Positions 9,265 through 21,500 of a stretch of DNA of 64,000 nucleotides are shown here, piece after piece; within the stretch, counting starts at the first letter, position 1; every line of letters begins with the position of its first letter. The notes beneath the pieces were generated by a model that was not told the origin of the DNA, made no database searches, and worked only from the letters and a program-made list of their open reading frames with translations. The translations under genes and the position numbers were made by a program. The stretch is from Triangularia verruculosa (lineage: Eukaryota; Ascomycota; Sordariomycetes; Sordariales; Podosporaceae). The stretch lies in NCBI GenBank assembly GCA_033296885.1, contig MU863945.1, forward strand, positions 1-64,000, in the 5' to 3' direction.

Positions 9265-12175
9265 GCTGGTAGCTTGGCGTGCCCTACTGTAGTGTCCTGA
9301 CACCAGCCTCCCTCGTCTTGTGTGTGTTTGTGGCTATGATGAATCCCTGTCAGCAATTCATGCACGCCATAGATGCGCTTAAACCTTCAAACGTTGACTC
9401 TGTCTTGTGTGCGCCAAACCAGTCCGTGTGTCCGACTCTCCATGGGGGAGTAGGTGGGTATTGATCAAAGTGTCATGGACAAGCGTGGGAACGAACAATG
9501 GGGCTTTGTGGTTCCGCGTCTCTTTGGCGTGGGGGAGCGTAAATAAGACTTGAATAAGACTCCTTATCTCGCTGCTGTTTTTTCCACTCTTGGAGCCGCC
9601 TCTTAAAATAGGTGTCGAAGAAATTCGAACAGGAAAGATTCTAGAAGGCAAGGAAAGCTGAAATTGTCGCACGGGGAAGGACGTCCGTCCTAAAGCGGGG
9701 CCGGTCGAACGCTGTTAGTGTCAACATTTTGGCGGGGTTGATCCCCCTAATATCTCGCTAGGGCAGACTGTAACAGAGATATCGAATGCTTGAACCTCCT
9801 CCTAGCTCCGGATCTGCAAACAGCTGACGAAAGAGGAAGTCCAGAAGTGCAACTATCAGGGGACAAAATGGAGCTGATGTGAAAACTGGCTGTGATTTGT
9901 GACTTATTATTGGAAAAAAGTGATAGCAGTTGGGGGTCAGCCATCACATCTTGACCCCCAGCAAGTCTCGATGATCTGATAGGATCCCAGGCAATGTCGA
10001 CAGCGGCAAGCCCGAACTCGACCTGGTTCCATATCAGATTCTCGTGCCGTCAGAGATAAAGGACAAGAAAAAAAAAAAAGAAATGACCGCACGTGGCTCT
10101 CACGGACTCTGTATGAAACATAACACCCATCCATGTGGGGGACAGGGGGGGCTCACCCCGTTCTGAATGGTACCGAACCAGCTTCAGGACACGGGAGAGA
10201 GACAGAACTTCGCACGCCACCGTCATGCTCCACCGTCTGTAAGAAGCAAGTCATTCCTGCAGACAAGAGCGCATCCCGCTGTGCGTTGGCGGGTACGCTC
10301 GATGATCGATGCAGAGAAGAGCAGGAACTGCGTGCCATCGGACTCGGTACTGTCTGTGTCTCAGGGGCTCTTCCCCATTGAAGCGGGCCGTCGTCAAGGT
10401 GTCCACCTGTCAAAGACTCTGAGATGCCGGGTTGGGCTGTCAGATATCCCACCTTTTTCCATCTATTCTTTTCACTGCTGGCCCTGTGTTTGGCTCATCC
10501 ATACTTGTGTCAACTATGGGTCGGTTCGCTGTGAGCATCATCATGGATATTATCGTGTCCTCGTGTTCTTGCTGTTTAACCAGAGTGTCACTTGGAAATG
10601 GGACCTATGGCCGCATACGCTGCGGGCAACTTCTGAACCCACTCTCAAGTACCAGAACGACAAGCCCCTTCTTGCTTGGAACATGCCGTCGGTCCGTTTC
10701 TCGCAAACAGCCATGCTGCCCTGTTGTTTCCAAAACAGCAGACGGCTGGAGCGGCCGCCCTGCAGCATAGAGACCTTAGTCGCCCGGTCAAAACGAAACG
10801 GATAGACGCTAGGCTGCAGCCGAAGACAATGTGTAGCGGGGAACATCTCGATGGTGTGGGCTTGATAGAGATCCATAGCGTCACCGGAGTGGGCTGCGGC
10901 TTAAACGTGCGGTCTTAGCAGTCCCTTTAATCTCTGGGATGCTAGACCACCACGTTCCCGCGACCTGTCACCTGGACAGCTTGCATAGAGTTCGACCCCT
11001 GCTTGGGATGATCAAGATTCCGGTTCAGTCCAAGGACGAGAGTGTTCCGCAGTCATGAGATGGTGGGTTTATTATCCGTGCGCTGCTGCCGGGCACGATA
11101 TGCTGCCCCCCATCATGGAGCAGTCGAATCAGCCGGCTCCTTCGAGAAAGCCTGGCCGACGAGTCACCACGCAACCCTGCCCATCAACCCGCGTCCAAGT
11201 GGGATGCCACATGCATCTACTGGACTGGAGCGCCTTCCATAGGAAGAGTGGGCTGGTCTCACTATCGGGGGTCATGGCCAAGGATGGAACTGCATCTCTC
11301 GCCCTCCCCTCAAGGGAGGAGTCCTCGCTCAGGCCTCTTTGAAGTATGGCGGGTGTGTGGGGGACATGAAGGTTTCCTTTGGTGCTTAAAGGGAGGCTGA
11401 TCACCGGGCATCTTTCGACTGACCTGCTCAACAATCTCCATCCTCCTTCACAGATTCGAGTCCTAAGGACAAACCATACAGCCATCTTCTAAAGGTATCC
11501 GTTAGAACACTTGTACGATCAAAGCACCACACGGAGGGACTGGTACCGACCTTTGTCAACATACCGCACCCAGCAATAGCCAATCCAGAGCTTTTCAAGG
11601 TATGTTGCATGAAATGCAGAGCGGGGTGCCTCAGGGCTAATCTCAAGCTCTTGCACAGATGGCGCATATAGCTCCTGCATCTTCTCTTGTTTGCCAGGGC
11701 AAGCCTCAACCTCCTCCCGCTCCTACTCCTCCCACACCCAATCCTCCAGAGCCTCCTTACTAGATCCAAAGGACCCCAAAGCTTTGGATAAGGGCGATAA
11801 GAAACTGGACTTTGCCGGTCTGGGTCAATCGATACGACAGATCCTCTCGATCGACCACGGGCCGACCCGTGTGGCGCCACCTCGGCAGATATGGAAACGA
11901 ACACGACGCGAGCGATTAAAAACCTCTCTCTGCTACCTCGGCACTTCGGAGCCTGCTGAAAGGGCGTGAGGGTATGAGTGGGGACCATGGGCTTCCTGGA
12001 GAAGCGAGCTTTTGCAACAAGTATGACGAGAATTGTGAGGCTGATAAGAATGAAACATGAGGGAAAGAGTTGGTGGAGGCAAACACTCGGTTCATGAGTT
12101 TTAGGTAGAACTCTGTTTTGAGAATTCATAGCATCAGCAAGCGAGATTATCCGATTTCTTATGCCAGTCTTTCCC
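9265..12175. other. Gene-poor interval right of the repeat island
   Basis: About 2.9 kb of unique-looking, GC-balanced sequence. Frames of up to 249 codons occur on both strands (for example 10167-10805 plus and 11428-12177 minus). They overlap one another, have random-looking composition, lack recognisable domains and show no matching splice signals, so I annotate no gene. An A13 run interrupted by one G lies near 10068-10082. Confidence 0.5.
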
Positions 12176-12203
12176 AAAAAAAAAAAAAAAAAAAAAAAAA
12201 AAA
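12176..12203 (+). repeat. A28 homopolymer
   Basis: An uninterrupted run of 28 A on plus. It begins 25 bp beyond the stop codon of the minus-strand 2EXR gene, so in the sense of that gene it is a T28 tract in the 3' region. It does not look like a retroposed poly(A) tail, because no gene on plus ends here. Confidence 0.9.
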
Positions 12204-12228
12204 CCCCTGTAGTTCCCGTCCGGCCTTG

Positions 12229-13245
12229 CTACCTGTGATAGTTGATGAACGAAGCGAGGCTGTCCTCCGAGATCATAAGGATTTGCATGTTGGCCAGAGA
12301 CTCGTTGACACAAGTGGTGTCATTCAAAAAAGCGCGCCACAGCTTCTGGACAACGTTGTCGAGAGTTGGAAGCCTCAGGTGACGCGCTTCCGTGTCTGCA
12401 TTCGTGGTGGTGATGAGAAGCCGCCGAGCAGCAGGGCAACGGTCGATGATATGAAACAAAGTGCCAAAGATGGAGTCGGCTTCGTAAAGACTGAGATGTA
12501 GCTCCTCAAAAGCACAGGCGATGTGCTTGAGACGTGAGGTGTCCTCTTTGCGGAAGAAATGAGACATGGGCGAGCTGAAGCCAAACTCATCGTAAGGTTC
12601 GAGCTCGCCCAACAGTAGCAGTGCGTCAAGGCTGTAGTTGAACCACACACGCGCGTCACCCTGTGCAGGTAACACACTGGTTTCTGGGGCAGCCAACCTT
12701 GGGGGGATCTTCCAGGCAAATGTGAGTTCGTAGTGGCGGAGAGCAAGAGTGCGAGATTCGTGGTTCACGTGAAGTAAGACGGGTATCGAGCGTTTGGTTG
12801 AGCGTTTGGCCATCTGGGTGTGTTTCTGGGTCTTGGACCGGTTGTCGACGCACGCGGCCAGCACGATGCGAGGCTGGATCAGGACTTCCCATATTTGAAG
12901 TCGAATCTCGGGCGGGAGCTCACCAAAGCAGGTAAAGGTTTGGGCTGGTGGTTGATTCTCTGGGTCTTTTGAACTGCCGCCATCCAGGCCATCGTGAACA
13001 ACTTGGAACTCGAGCCAGAGCCGAGTTTTCTCCTCACCCCGATTATACCACAAAAGAGACATGCTGTCGTTCAATATTTGTACACTAGAAACAATGCGTG
13101 ATGGCGGAAATCGGAAGTAAACGCCACGAAACTTCTGGTTTATTAACTGGCAGGAAACCGACTGTTCCGTTCGGGCAGGGCTCACAGTTAGGCAATCATC
13201 GTAGAAGGTGCGCTTGGGTGGGTGTGTCTGTTCTTTCCCTAACAT
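12229..13245 (-). CDS. 2EXR-domain protein, function unknown
   Basis: A 338-codon frame without introns. Its middle carries the 2EXR signature common in large families of plant-associated and saprophytic ascomycetes: FGELPPEIRLQIWE at about residues 107-120, then PRIV, and later LLHVNHESRTLALRHYEL. The C-terminal half has the usual shape of these proteins (VWFNYSLDALLLLGEL, then a phenylalanine- and leucine-rich segment). The biochemical role of 2EXR proteins is unknown. The first ~60 residues look less conserved, so translation could instead start at Met62 (13062). A T28 tract lies 25 bp after the stop. No operon-like partner is present. Confidence 0.75.
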   Translation of the reverse strand: MLGKEQTHPPKRTFYDDCLTVSPARTEQSVSCQLINQKFRGVYFRFPPSRIVSSVQILNDSMSLLWYNRGEEKTRLWLEFQVVHDGLDGGSSKDPENQPPAQTFTCFGELPPEIRLQIWEVLIQPRIVLAACVDNRSKTQKHTQMAKRSTKRSIPVLLHVNHESRTLALRHYELTFAWKIPPRLAAPETSVLPAQGDARVWFNYSLDALLLLGELEPYDEFGFSSPMSHFFRKEDTSRLKHIACAFEELHLSLYEADSIFGTLFHIIDRCPAARRLLITTTNADTEARHLRLPTLDNVVQKLWRAFLNDTTCVNESLANMQILMISEDSLASFINYHR

Positions 13246-15657
13246 GGGGCACGCGCCCAGCCCATGACAAAGCTTAATCGGTAATTAATTGTACCTGAGC
13301 GGCTTCTGCCGGCATAGCATATCCATGGCATATCTCGTACGTTTGATGACTGAACCGGGCTGACCGTCTGAAATATGCCGTCCAATGTCAAAAGAGAAGA
13401 CACGGAGGAGCGCCGAAGCCGGTCTGAACTTGAGGAATTGCCAAAGTCCTGGACAGGGGCTGGATGTTATGCATGACATAACGCCACCAAATGGCCAAGA
13501 TTAGCCCTGTGAGGCTCTGCCCGAGTCTTCTCGTCATGTCAACAAACCCGGGTCTCTATGAGCTCCGTGTAGTCGGAGAATTGAACTTCATGAGGGCAAA
13601 GGCAAGCTTAAAGCTTCGGGTCTCGTCCCAGCACAGACCAACTGCAAGGTGCTTGGCAGTTGTCGATGTGTCTGGAACACCTGCCAGCAGCCATGTGCCA
13701 AATGTTAAGAGTCTGGGGAAATGCCACACTCGATGGATCCTCTACAGTGAGAGAGCTGGAGGGCCCTTTGATCCGAACTCTTGCCGCGGGGAAGACCTGA
13801 GCATCCCGTCTTAGCTGGACCTGAAAAGCCTGGCAGAACTTGGAAGCAGTCTGGTGAAACAAATTGAAAACTCATATTTCTGTAACAGACGTTGGAACTT
13901 CAGCATTTGTCTTCTTTAAATACACATGGAACGTGGTACAAGTGTGTACCTACATAGTCTTCAGTCGACCATAGTGTAATGGAAGTCTTATGTCAGAGAC
14001 ATTGGGTCAGCCCCACATGTCCGTTCGGCCGGGAGCTGGTTAGACTCTGTGGGGTCACTGGCCCATCTGTCGCTGCTGACTCTTGGCACCATGTCTTTTT
14101 CACATGCTCACAATTCTCTGCCTGCCTTTGCTTCTCAGAGCTCAGCTGGGAAGCACTGGAAATCTCTGACCTCGCTTCAGCTAGGTGGTCCACTACTCTA
14201 TTAGCACAGGTAGTCAGTTGTCTCGCTTCCGTTGTCCCAAACCTATGCCAGTGAATAGGGCACATCATCACAAAAAAGTAAGCACTGTCTGATATTAACA
14301 GTGACTCTGTTGCGTGTGGGGAAACCTGGAGAGCGTTGCAAGCGGCTTGGCACCGGATCCTCAGGAAAACTCCACTGAACGAACGTGGAGTGCTTGGTCC
14401 CAAGCCCAGGCTCTGGCTCTGTCTGGCCTTCGATCCCTTGCCCAACCACACAACATCCTCTTGTCCGAAGACCAACCAACCTTACCTTGGCTTCGACGAA
14501 GCCGTTCCGGTAGATCGCCGTGATCGCCCAGTGCATGCCGCCAGCCTACGCTACTTTTTTGGAGTGCAGCAGCCAGCCAGCCCGCCGTCTCGTCTAGTCT
14601 TTGTCTGCCTTTGGGCTCCAGACGGGAAGCCTTCCATTTTAGAGGCTACCAATTGGTGGGGTCCCTTCACGTCATTTGGAGAAAGTGACGTCCTTACCAA
14701 GACCCCGGTTCCATTCCGTGTCAAGTTCCATTGTGTGCCCCCCATCACCCCCCGCCTTGGGTCTGCACCTGTGACGCAGGAGAGGCAGGCACGCAGGTCA
14801 GGCAAGCCCGGTTCATCGACGCCTGTTTGAATGTGAGCGATAGGCCACCGGAGAGGCAGATGACCCTTACAATGACAGAGACTAACCAGTCCACCACGGG
14901 GCAATAAGTGTAGACGACGTGAACTCCTCGGAGAAGCGCCCTGTTCAACTATCTTTTGTTGCTTACCTCATCCACCTACCCACTACGCGCTTCTTCTTCG
15001 CCCGCCCCCCCCCAAGCCAGTTCGGTCAGATTGCCGCAAGTAGCAGCTGGTTCTTCGATATCTGGGTACGTTGCGTCTCGTGTCTCTTGTTATTTCGTTA
15101 TCCCGGAGCTGGGGATCAGTGGGTGTGCGCCGCTCGGCACATTATTAGACGGGCGCATCCATATCGAGTGTTCGGGCCTGCGGAGGAGGCTTCCTAACCT
15201 ACTACGTCCAATCACTCCTGACCTCCCCGCCTTGTGCGCTTAGGCGGGCACATGCTCTTCGAACTGTGTCCATGATTGAGACAGTACCACATGCTACAGC
15301 TCAAGGATGCCAGGCAGAACGAATGGGAGGCCACCTCCGCCAGTGCGGGCCGCGGAAACGAGGTTCCACTCTGTCTCGATATCTCTACCACCTCCACCTC
15401 TCCTTCATCCCCATCCCCGAGCCTCCCCGTTGCCATATAATCCCGAACTGGCCCGGCCGAGGACCGGTGTCTGTTGTATTCCTCGCCCCTTTCTTCCGAA
15501 CTTCTTAAGATACCTTACCTCTCCTGTCCCACTGGAATGCCACGTTATTGTCTTCAGGATTGTCACTACTTCTACCGCACAGCTCTGCGCGGCTTGAACA
15601 TCAGCACCACCGTCTCACCCCTTTACGCTTAATTCCAGACGGGGCCAGCTGACAAGA
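13246..15657. other. Intergenic interval upstream of the carnitine acetyltransferase gene
   Basis: 2.4 kb between a minus-strand gene start and a plus-strand gene start, so it should contain two promoters. Pyrimidine-rich patches occur from about 14980 to 15540 (including a C10 run near 15006), which is typical of a fungal 5' leader before the ATG at 15658. Open frames of 60-160 codons on both strands (for example 14336-14830 plus) overlap and match nothing I know. No RNA gene was recognised. Confidence 0.5.
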
Positions 15658-18524
15658 ATGCCTACACAAGTGCGTATCTTCACCTCACCAAGAGCGCTTG
15701 GTGAGACTCTCAGTCTTCCGTTTCAGCCCATTCAGTCGCAGTCTCAGTCACCAGCGCCCGACGCTCCTCGCACCATTCCAGAACTCCCAGTGATTCCAAA
15801 GCCCACCAGACACACAGTACTCAAGGCTCGCAACTACAACATGGGCCCTTTCCTAAAGGAGAAAACCAAGGGAGGCGTTACCTATGCTCACCAGGACGAC
15901 CTACCCAAGTTGCCCATCCCAGATCTTGAGCAGACCTGCCAGAGATACCTTGCTTCCCTGAAGCCGCTTCAAGGCCCAAGAGAGCATGCAGAGACCAAGC
16001 ATGCCGTCCAAGAATTTCTCAACAACGAAGGGCCAGAACTCAATGAGAAGTTAAAGGTGTATGCGGAAGGGAAGACCAGCTACATTGAGCAATTCTGTAA
16101 GTCGATCGCCCTTTCGACCATATCATGAATTGAGCAGCCTGAGCTAACAGTCAAGGGTATGATTCATATCTGAATTTTGACAACCCCGTTGTTCTCAACC
16201 TGAATCCATTCTTCCTGCTTGAGGATGACCCCACACCAGCTCGTAACAACCAAGTGACGCGTGCTGCGTCCTTGATCGTATCGGCGTTGGAGTTTGTACG
16301 AGCTGTGCGAAAGGAGGAGCTCCCACCAGACACGGTCAAGGGCGCTCCTCTGTGCATGCATCAGTACTCGCGACTCTTCGGGACTGCTAGAGTGCCCACC
16401 GAGGATGGATGCCAGATTGAACAGGATCCCGAGGCGAAGCATCTCATCGTCATGTGCCATGGCCAAGTCTATTGGTTTGATGTCCTGGACGACAATTCAG
16501 ACGTGATCATGACCGAGAAGGATATCGCCATCAACCTTCAAACTATTGTCGACGATGCTGCGCAGATTCCCATACAAGAGGCCGCAAAGGGCGCCCTCGG
16601 CGTCCTCAGCACAGAGAACCGCAAGGTGTGGTCCGGACTGAGAGATGTCCTGACCAGAGAGCCTGGCTCCAACAATGCCGACTGCCTCAGCATTATCGAC
16701 ACAGCTCTCTTCGTTGTCAGTCTTGACTACACAGAGCCAGCCGATGCTGCTGCCCTCTGCCAGAACATGCTCTGCGGTACCAGTGAGATCGAGAAGGGGG
16801 TCCAGATCGGCACCTGCACCAACCGGTGGTACGACAAGCTTCAGATCATCGTCTGCAAGAACGGCAGCGCGGGCATCAACTTTGAGCATACTGGCGTCGA
16901 TGGCCACACGGTCCTCCGGTTTGCTAGCGACATCTACACCGATACCATCCTCCGCTTTGCCAGAACCATCAACGGAAAAGCTCCAGCCCTCTGGGCGTCC
17001 ACCAGCCCTGATCCCTCGAAGCGCGATCCAGAGAGTTTCGGCGACGTCAGCACCACTCCTCACAAGTTGGAGTTCGATATGATCCCTGAACTCCGCATCG
17101 CTGTCCGCTTCGCCGAGACCCGACTCGCCGACCTCATCGAACAAAACGAATTTCAGTGCCTCGACTTTGGTGCCTACGGCAAGAACTTCATCACCAGCAT
17201 GGGCTTCTCCCCAGACGCCTTTGTTCAGATGGCCATCCAGGCTGCATACTATGGCCTTTACGGTCGAGTTGAGTGCACTTACGAGCCAGCTATGACCAAG
17301 ACCTTCCTCCATGGACGCACCGAAGCCATCCGCACCGTCTCGGAAGAAGCTGTCAACTTTGTCCAGACTTTCTGGGCTGACAACCCGGCCGAGAACAAGA
17401 TTGACGCCCTCAAACAGGCTTGCCAGCGCCATACCGCCAATACTCGCGACTGCTCCAAAGCACAGGGCTGCGACCGCCATCTCTATGCTCTCTTCTCTCT
17501 CTGGCAGCGCATGGTAGACGATGACTTTGCTTCCAACGGCGGCAGCACCAACGGCTATTCCTCTCCCGTGGATGACATGTCGGATGTCAGCTCTTCTCAC
17601 GGCAGAGCGGCCGAGTACCTCATCGACAGCGGCACCACCCCCGTCACTGCCCTCCACGCCCGCGGTGCTGCTATCACAGCTACCGCGACCAACGGAGCCA
17701 GCAACAGTAGCACCAATGGCGATGCACACGACCACGACAGCGTCACCCGCAGCAGAACCAACTCCGCCTCTTCCCGTCACTCCTCCCGGTCCCAGTCCCC
17801 CAATGGCTCCATCCATCAACTCCCGCTCATATTCGCCGACAGCGGCTGGGACAAGCTCAACACCACCATCCTCTCCACCTCCAACTGCGGCAACCCCTCC
17901 CTCCGCCACTTTGGCTTCGGCCCAGTGTCGGGTGACGGGTTCGGCATCGGGTACATCATCAAAGACGAGACCATCTCCATCTGCGTCTCCTCCCGCCACC
18001 GCCAGACCAAGCGGTTTGTCGACACCCTCGAGTCATACCTCTTGGAGATCCGCCGCATCTTGCGTCTGACCGCCGCCCAGAGGAACGGCGGCGTTGGTGT
18101 GGCGGGGAAGCACAGCAGAGCGAGGGAGGTGGACGAGATGAAGGCCAAGCCGAAGCTCACCCACAAGGATTCGGCGACTGCCAAGGCGAAGCTGCGCGGC
18201 AGACGCATTACTGGGGGCAGTGACTTGGGGAGGAAGAGCTTTAGTGTGAATGGGAGCATGAGTCCGACGGAGGATAGTTTGATGGGGATGAGCGAGGATG
18301 ATGAGTTGGGTGGCTGTAGGTTTTTCTTCTTCTCTCTCTGACCCTCTTTTTACCTTACTAACAGGATGATAGATGGCTTCTTTGACGCGGGGATGCTGCT
18401 GCAGGCGTTGAAGGCCAGGGGAGAGGGGTACGAGAATGGGGAGACGAAGGCCAGCGAGAGGGCGACGCAGCAGGCGAGGAGGAGGACGGAGATTGGGAAG
18501 AGGTTGAGGTTGGCGGAATATTGA
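15658..18524 (+). CDS. YAT2: Carnitine O-acetyltransferase, cytosolic YAT2-like
   Basis: Transfers acetyl groups between CoA and carnitine, so that acetyl units can move between compartments during growth on acetate or fatty acids. Model: join(15658..16096, 16156..18315, 18373..18524), 916 aa, close to yeast Yat2. The first splice restores EQFWYDSYL. The last gives GGYGFFDAGMLLQALKARGE, using the acceptor gatgatag rather than the nearer aacag, which would introduce a stop. Choline/carnitine acyltransferase features: VVLNLNPFFLLEDDPTP before residue 180, catalytic His about 391 in EHTGVDGHTVLRF, and a C-terminal carnitine/CoA segment SICVSSRHRQTKRFVDTLE. A Ser/Thr/Asn-rich low-complexity insertion lies at about 600-700. 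There is no mitochondrial presequence and no C-terminal peroxisomal tripeptide (it ends RLAEY), hence cytosolic. Confidence 0.92.
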
Positions 18525-21500
18525 AGGAAGGGGTGGTAGGTGGTAAGGGGGCGTGTGCCAACAACTTGTGAGATGATGGGGCTTTTTTTCCTTTTTGGTT
18601 GTTTAGCGCGCAAGATACCAAATTTTTCTGACAAAATTGGAAATAAGAAATAGAAGGGTTTCTTTTTTTTTTTTTGGAAAGGAAAGCAAATTTTGTTGTT
18701 TTTGGGTTGGGTTGGGTTGTGTTTAGGATTTGGCAATAGCAATCTACCTAGGTCTCTAGGACGTGCTCAATGTCAACCTTTATTTTTTGTGTTCAACGAC
18801 AGACACTGTTTACCTGTTTTCCCAGTTCTTTTCATCCAGGAGATGTTGTCTGGACTATGGGTATCACTGAATTTTGAACGGGCTTATTGGGAACGTAAAG
18901 CTATGAAACGGATGAAGTAGCTAAAGATGCCTCCGGGTTTCTTTTGCTATTTTGTGTGGTGAGAATCAAAAGAGTTTGTTCTCTTCTTTAAATCTCGGCA
19001 TTACAGCGTTTTTACGGTGTGTTTGCAGGATATGTGTGTTTCGTGTTTCGACAGACAGAAGAGCGGGTGTGATGATGTGGGAACAAGCCCCGTTTGTAGC
19101 CTGAACAAGAGGATGTATCTCTCTCTGCTTGCTGGGGGTACGCTGACAACACACTTGCGAACCAAAAGAAAATATCATTCTGGTTTATAACGACACCGTG
19201 GTACGAAGGGAGGTAGATAGATGTACGAAGAGGTCTAAGTTGACATTTGACCAGACTATCCTCGGAATGGCACTTTCAAGAACAGAGCGAATGGCTGGAC
19301 ACACGCCATCATCTATGGACAAAGCGTGAGGTTTTTAGGAATCTGGAAACCGGAAGATGGCAACATCATCGATCACTTATTGACGTCATCTAGATAGTTG
19401 AAAAGTTAGTATATCAAACCCGGCAGAATTACAAGAGCATGTGCAAGTCCCCCGTTGCGAGCTATGCCAATCATTTCCGCCTCAAAGCCAGCAACCTGGG
19501 AAACTTTTATGAAGAATAGCCAAGCCCCATTCGTCTCGGTCTCATGCAGTGCCTCGAGTACACAGCACACTCCAAAAACCCAACGATGTGCATGTTCGAA
19601 ACACAACAGTAGTCTCGTTTCTCGCGTTCTTTTTCTCCTCCCCATCGCTGCAACGTTGCCATACTTGCCAGCGGACCTACCTCATCCCAGCTCGGTCAAG
19701 TGCAGTACATCATGTACGAGACTGCTTGATCGTATAGACCGCTCACCCCCTCTTGCTCACCGTCGAGAGAGAGAGAAAGCGATTTCCGGCTACCGAACCC
19801 TCTCTCACGCCCTATCATCACCCCAAACCCCCCCTTCCATAGCAAGCATACCCCATCTTGTCTTTTCGGCTCAAATTACCGAAGATAAAGATCCATCACC
19901 AAAACCCGCCGCCTTACACAAAGGACAAGGCGAGTGTCCCGCAAGACAAAATCATCCATCCCACCCTTCGTCCGGAAGCCTACCTTTTCTCCCACGTTCA
20001 ATGACGTAGGTCCGTTCCATTTCCATATGTGTGTGTTTTTGTCATGGTCGAAAAAGAACAACAGTCTCAGCTACGTGGCAGAGACATCAACATGGAACTG
20101 GAACTGAGGTGGTTCCAAAGGTCCTGTAATCCTGGTATAGCTGAAGAGGGAACCGAAAGAGAAAACAGGAAGAGACGTACGTCGTGTGTCGTAATGCGGG
20201 CGGTTGCAGCCTCGGTAGACTCTGCGGCGTCACGGCGGTGGACGGCGGTGATTCCCACATCCCGCACGTTTAATGGGTGGGTTGTGGGTGGTTCCCAAAA
20301 ATAGACTCCCTGTTTTTTCAGTGTCGTGAAGAACAACAATAACACACATAAACTGCCTTACTGTGGTCTGTTTTGATTATTGCCGTGAGGTTGAGTGCCG
20401 CATGACGGCGGTGTTTCGAAAAACGTTGATCACGAAGTCCCATCATCACGAGCTGCTTGTAAATGACAAGGCGATCCGATATGGCCGAGGAAACATGGAT
20501 TGTATGGATCGACACACTCTCGCTCAGATAATAAATGTCCGACAAGGGGTTGACCCTGAAGATTCTGGGGGAGGCGTAATAATGCTTGGTGAGACACCAG
20601 GTGATGGGGGAAATAAGAAGCAATTGTTCGACAATTAAAAAAAAAACTGGAAGACTCGGGTGTCGTTGTGTGACCTAGAGTTCAGGATTGTTGCCAATAT
20701 CTCATTGTGCCCTGGTTTTAGGCAGGTGGGTGTTTCCTGGCTGACCGAGGCGAAAGAGAGATATGGTTCGATATCAAGCCCAGGAACAGTAATGAAACAT
20801 AACAGAAATGCTGTTGGCCACCATATAGAAGGGTGATGCTGCCAATGACGTTGACTCGTGGTAGGGTATGGCGAGACGAAAACGCTGTTGACGGTGCGAT
20901 GCAAGACGGGAACCCGGGTTTCCCTCGGCTGCAGCCAAATCTCTTTTTGGACAACTCTCTTGTCGTTGGTGGTCGAGAGATCTGAAGAAGGCTCGCAATA
21001 CAGTGCCAAGAAATGTTCCAGAGAACATTGGATGAAGGTGTTACCACAGGCATTGTGTCACCAGGTCCGTGCCAGACCGGCCGAGCATTAAATGCTTCCC
21101 ATTTGGCTGCATGGGTGTTTCCCAGCATGTCAAGAACAGGAGTGTGAAACACGGCCTTCGTCCGTTTGGGAAGAGTTGTGCAGTGCAGTTGAAATGCAGC
21201 CTATCGGTCCCCAGTCAGCAATCTGCGGTCAACTGGCTGTAGCTGCGAGTTGCTGGACAGCAGATAGATGCAAGATGAGCTGAGCATGATCCGGGTTTTC
21301 GAAGTGGAAGAAGAAGAGGTCGAGACTCTCGACATTGATGCAACATGAGTGGTTGAGAGATTCAAGGTTCGGTGCGAGCAGAAAACGGGATCCACAAACT
21401 GGGAAAAGGAGCAGGGGTCAAAAGTGGTCACGGCATCTGCCGGGGGACGACGGTCCACCAGATCGATCTCGCTCTGCTCACCCTGGGTTTTGAATTGCAT

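Noticed and set aside
10167..10805. 212-codon open frame on plus
   Set aside because: Composition looks random, it overlaps frames on both strands, and no domain or splice structure supports it.
11428..12177. 249-codon open frame on minus with one hydrophobic stretch
   Set aside because: Only the segment near residues 38-55 looks like a membrane helix; the rest is Arg-rich and unlike any family, and the stop and start are arbitrary.
15006..15020. C-run and CT-rich patch as a regulatory element
   Set aside because: Pyrimidine-rich leaders are general in fungal promoters; nothing specific can be supported.
16497..17999. 500-codon open frame on minus, opposite the carnitine acetyltransferase
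   Set aside because: It is a shadow of the GC-rich coding strand; its product is Gly/Val/Ala-rich and without domains, while the plus strand has clear family motifs.
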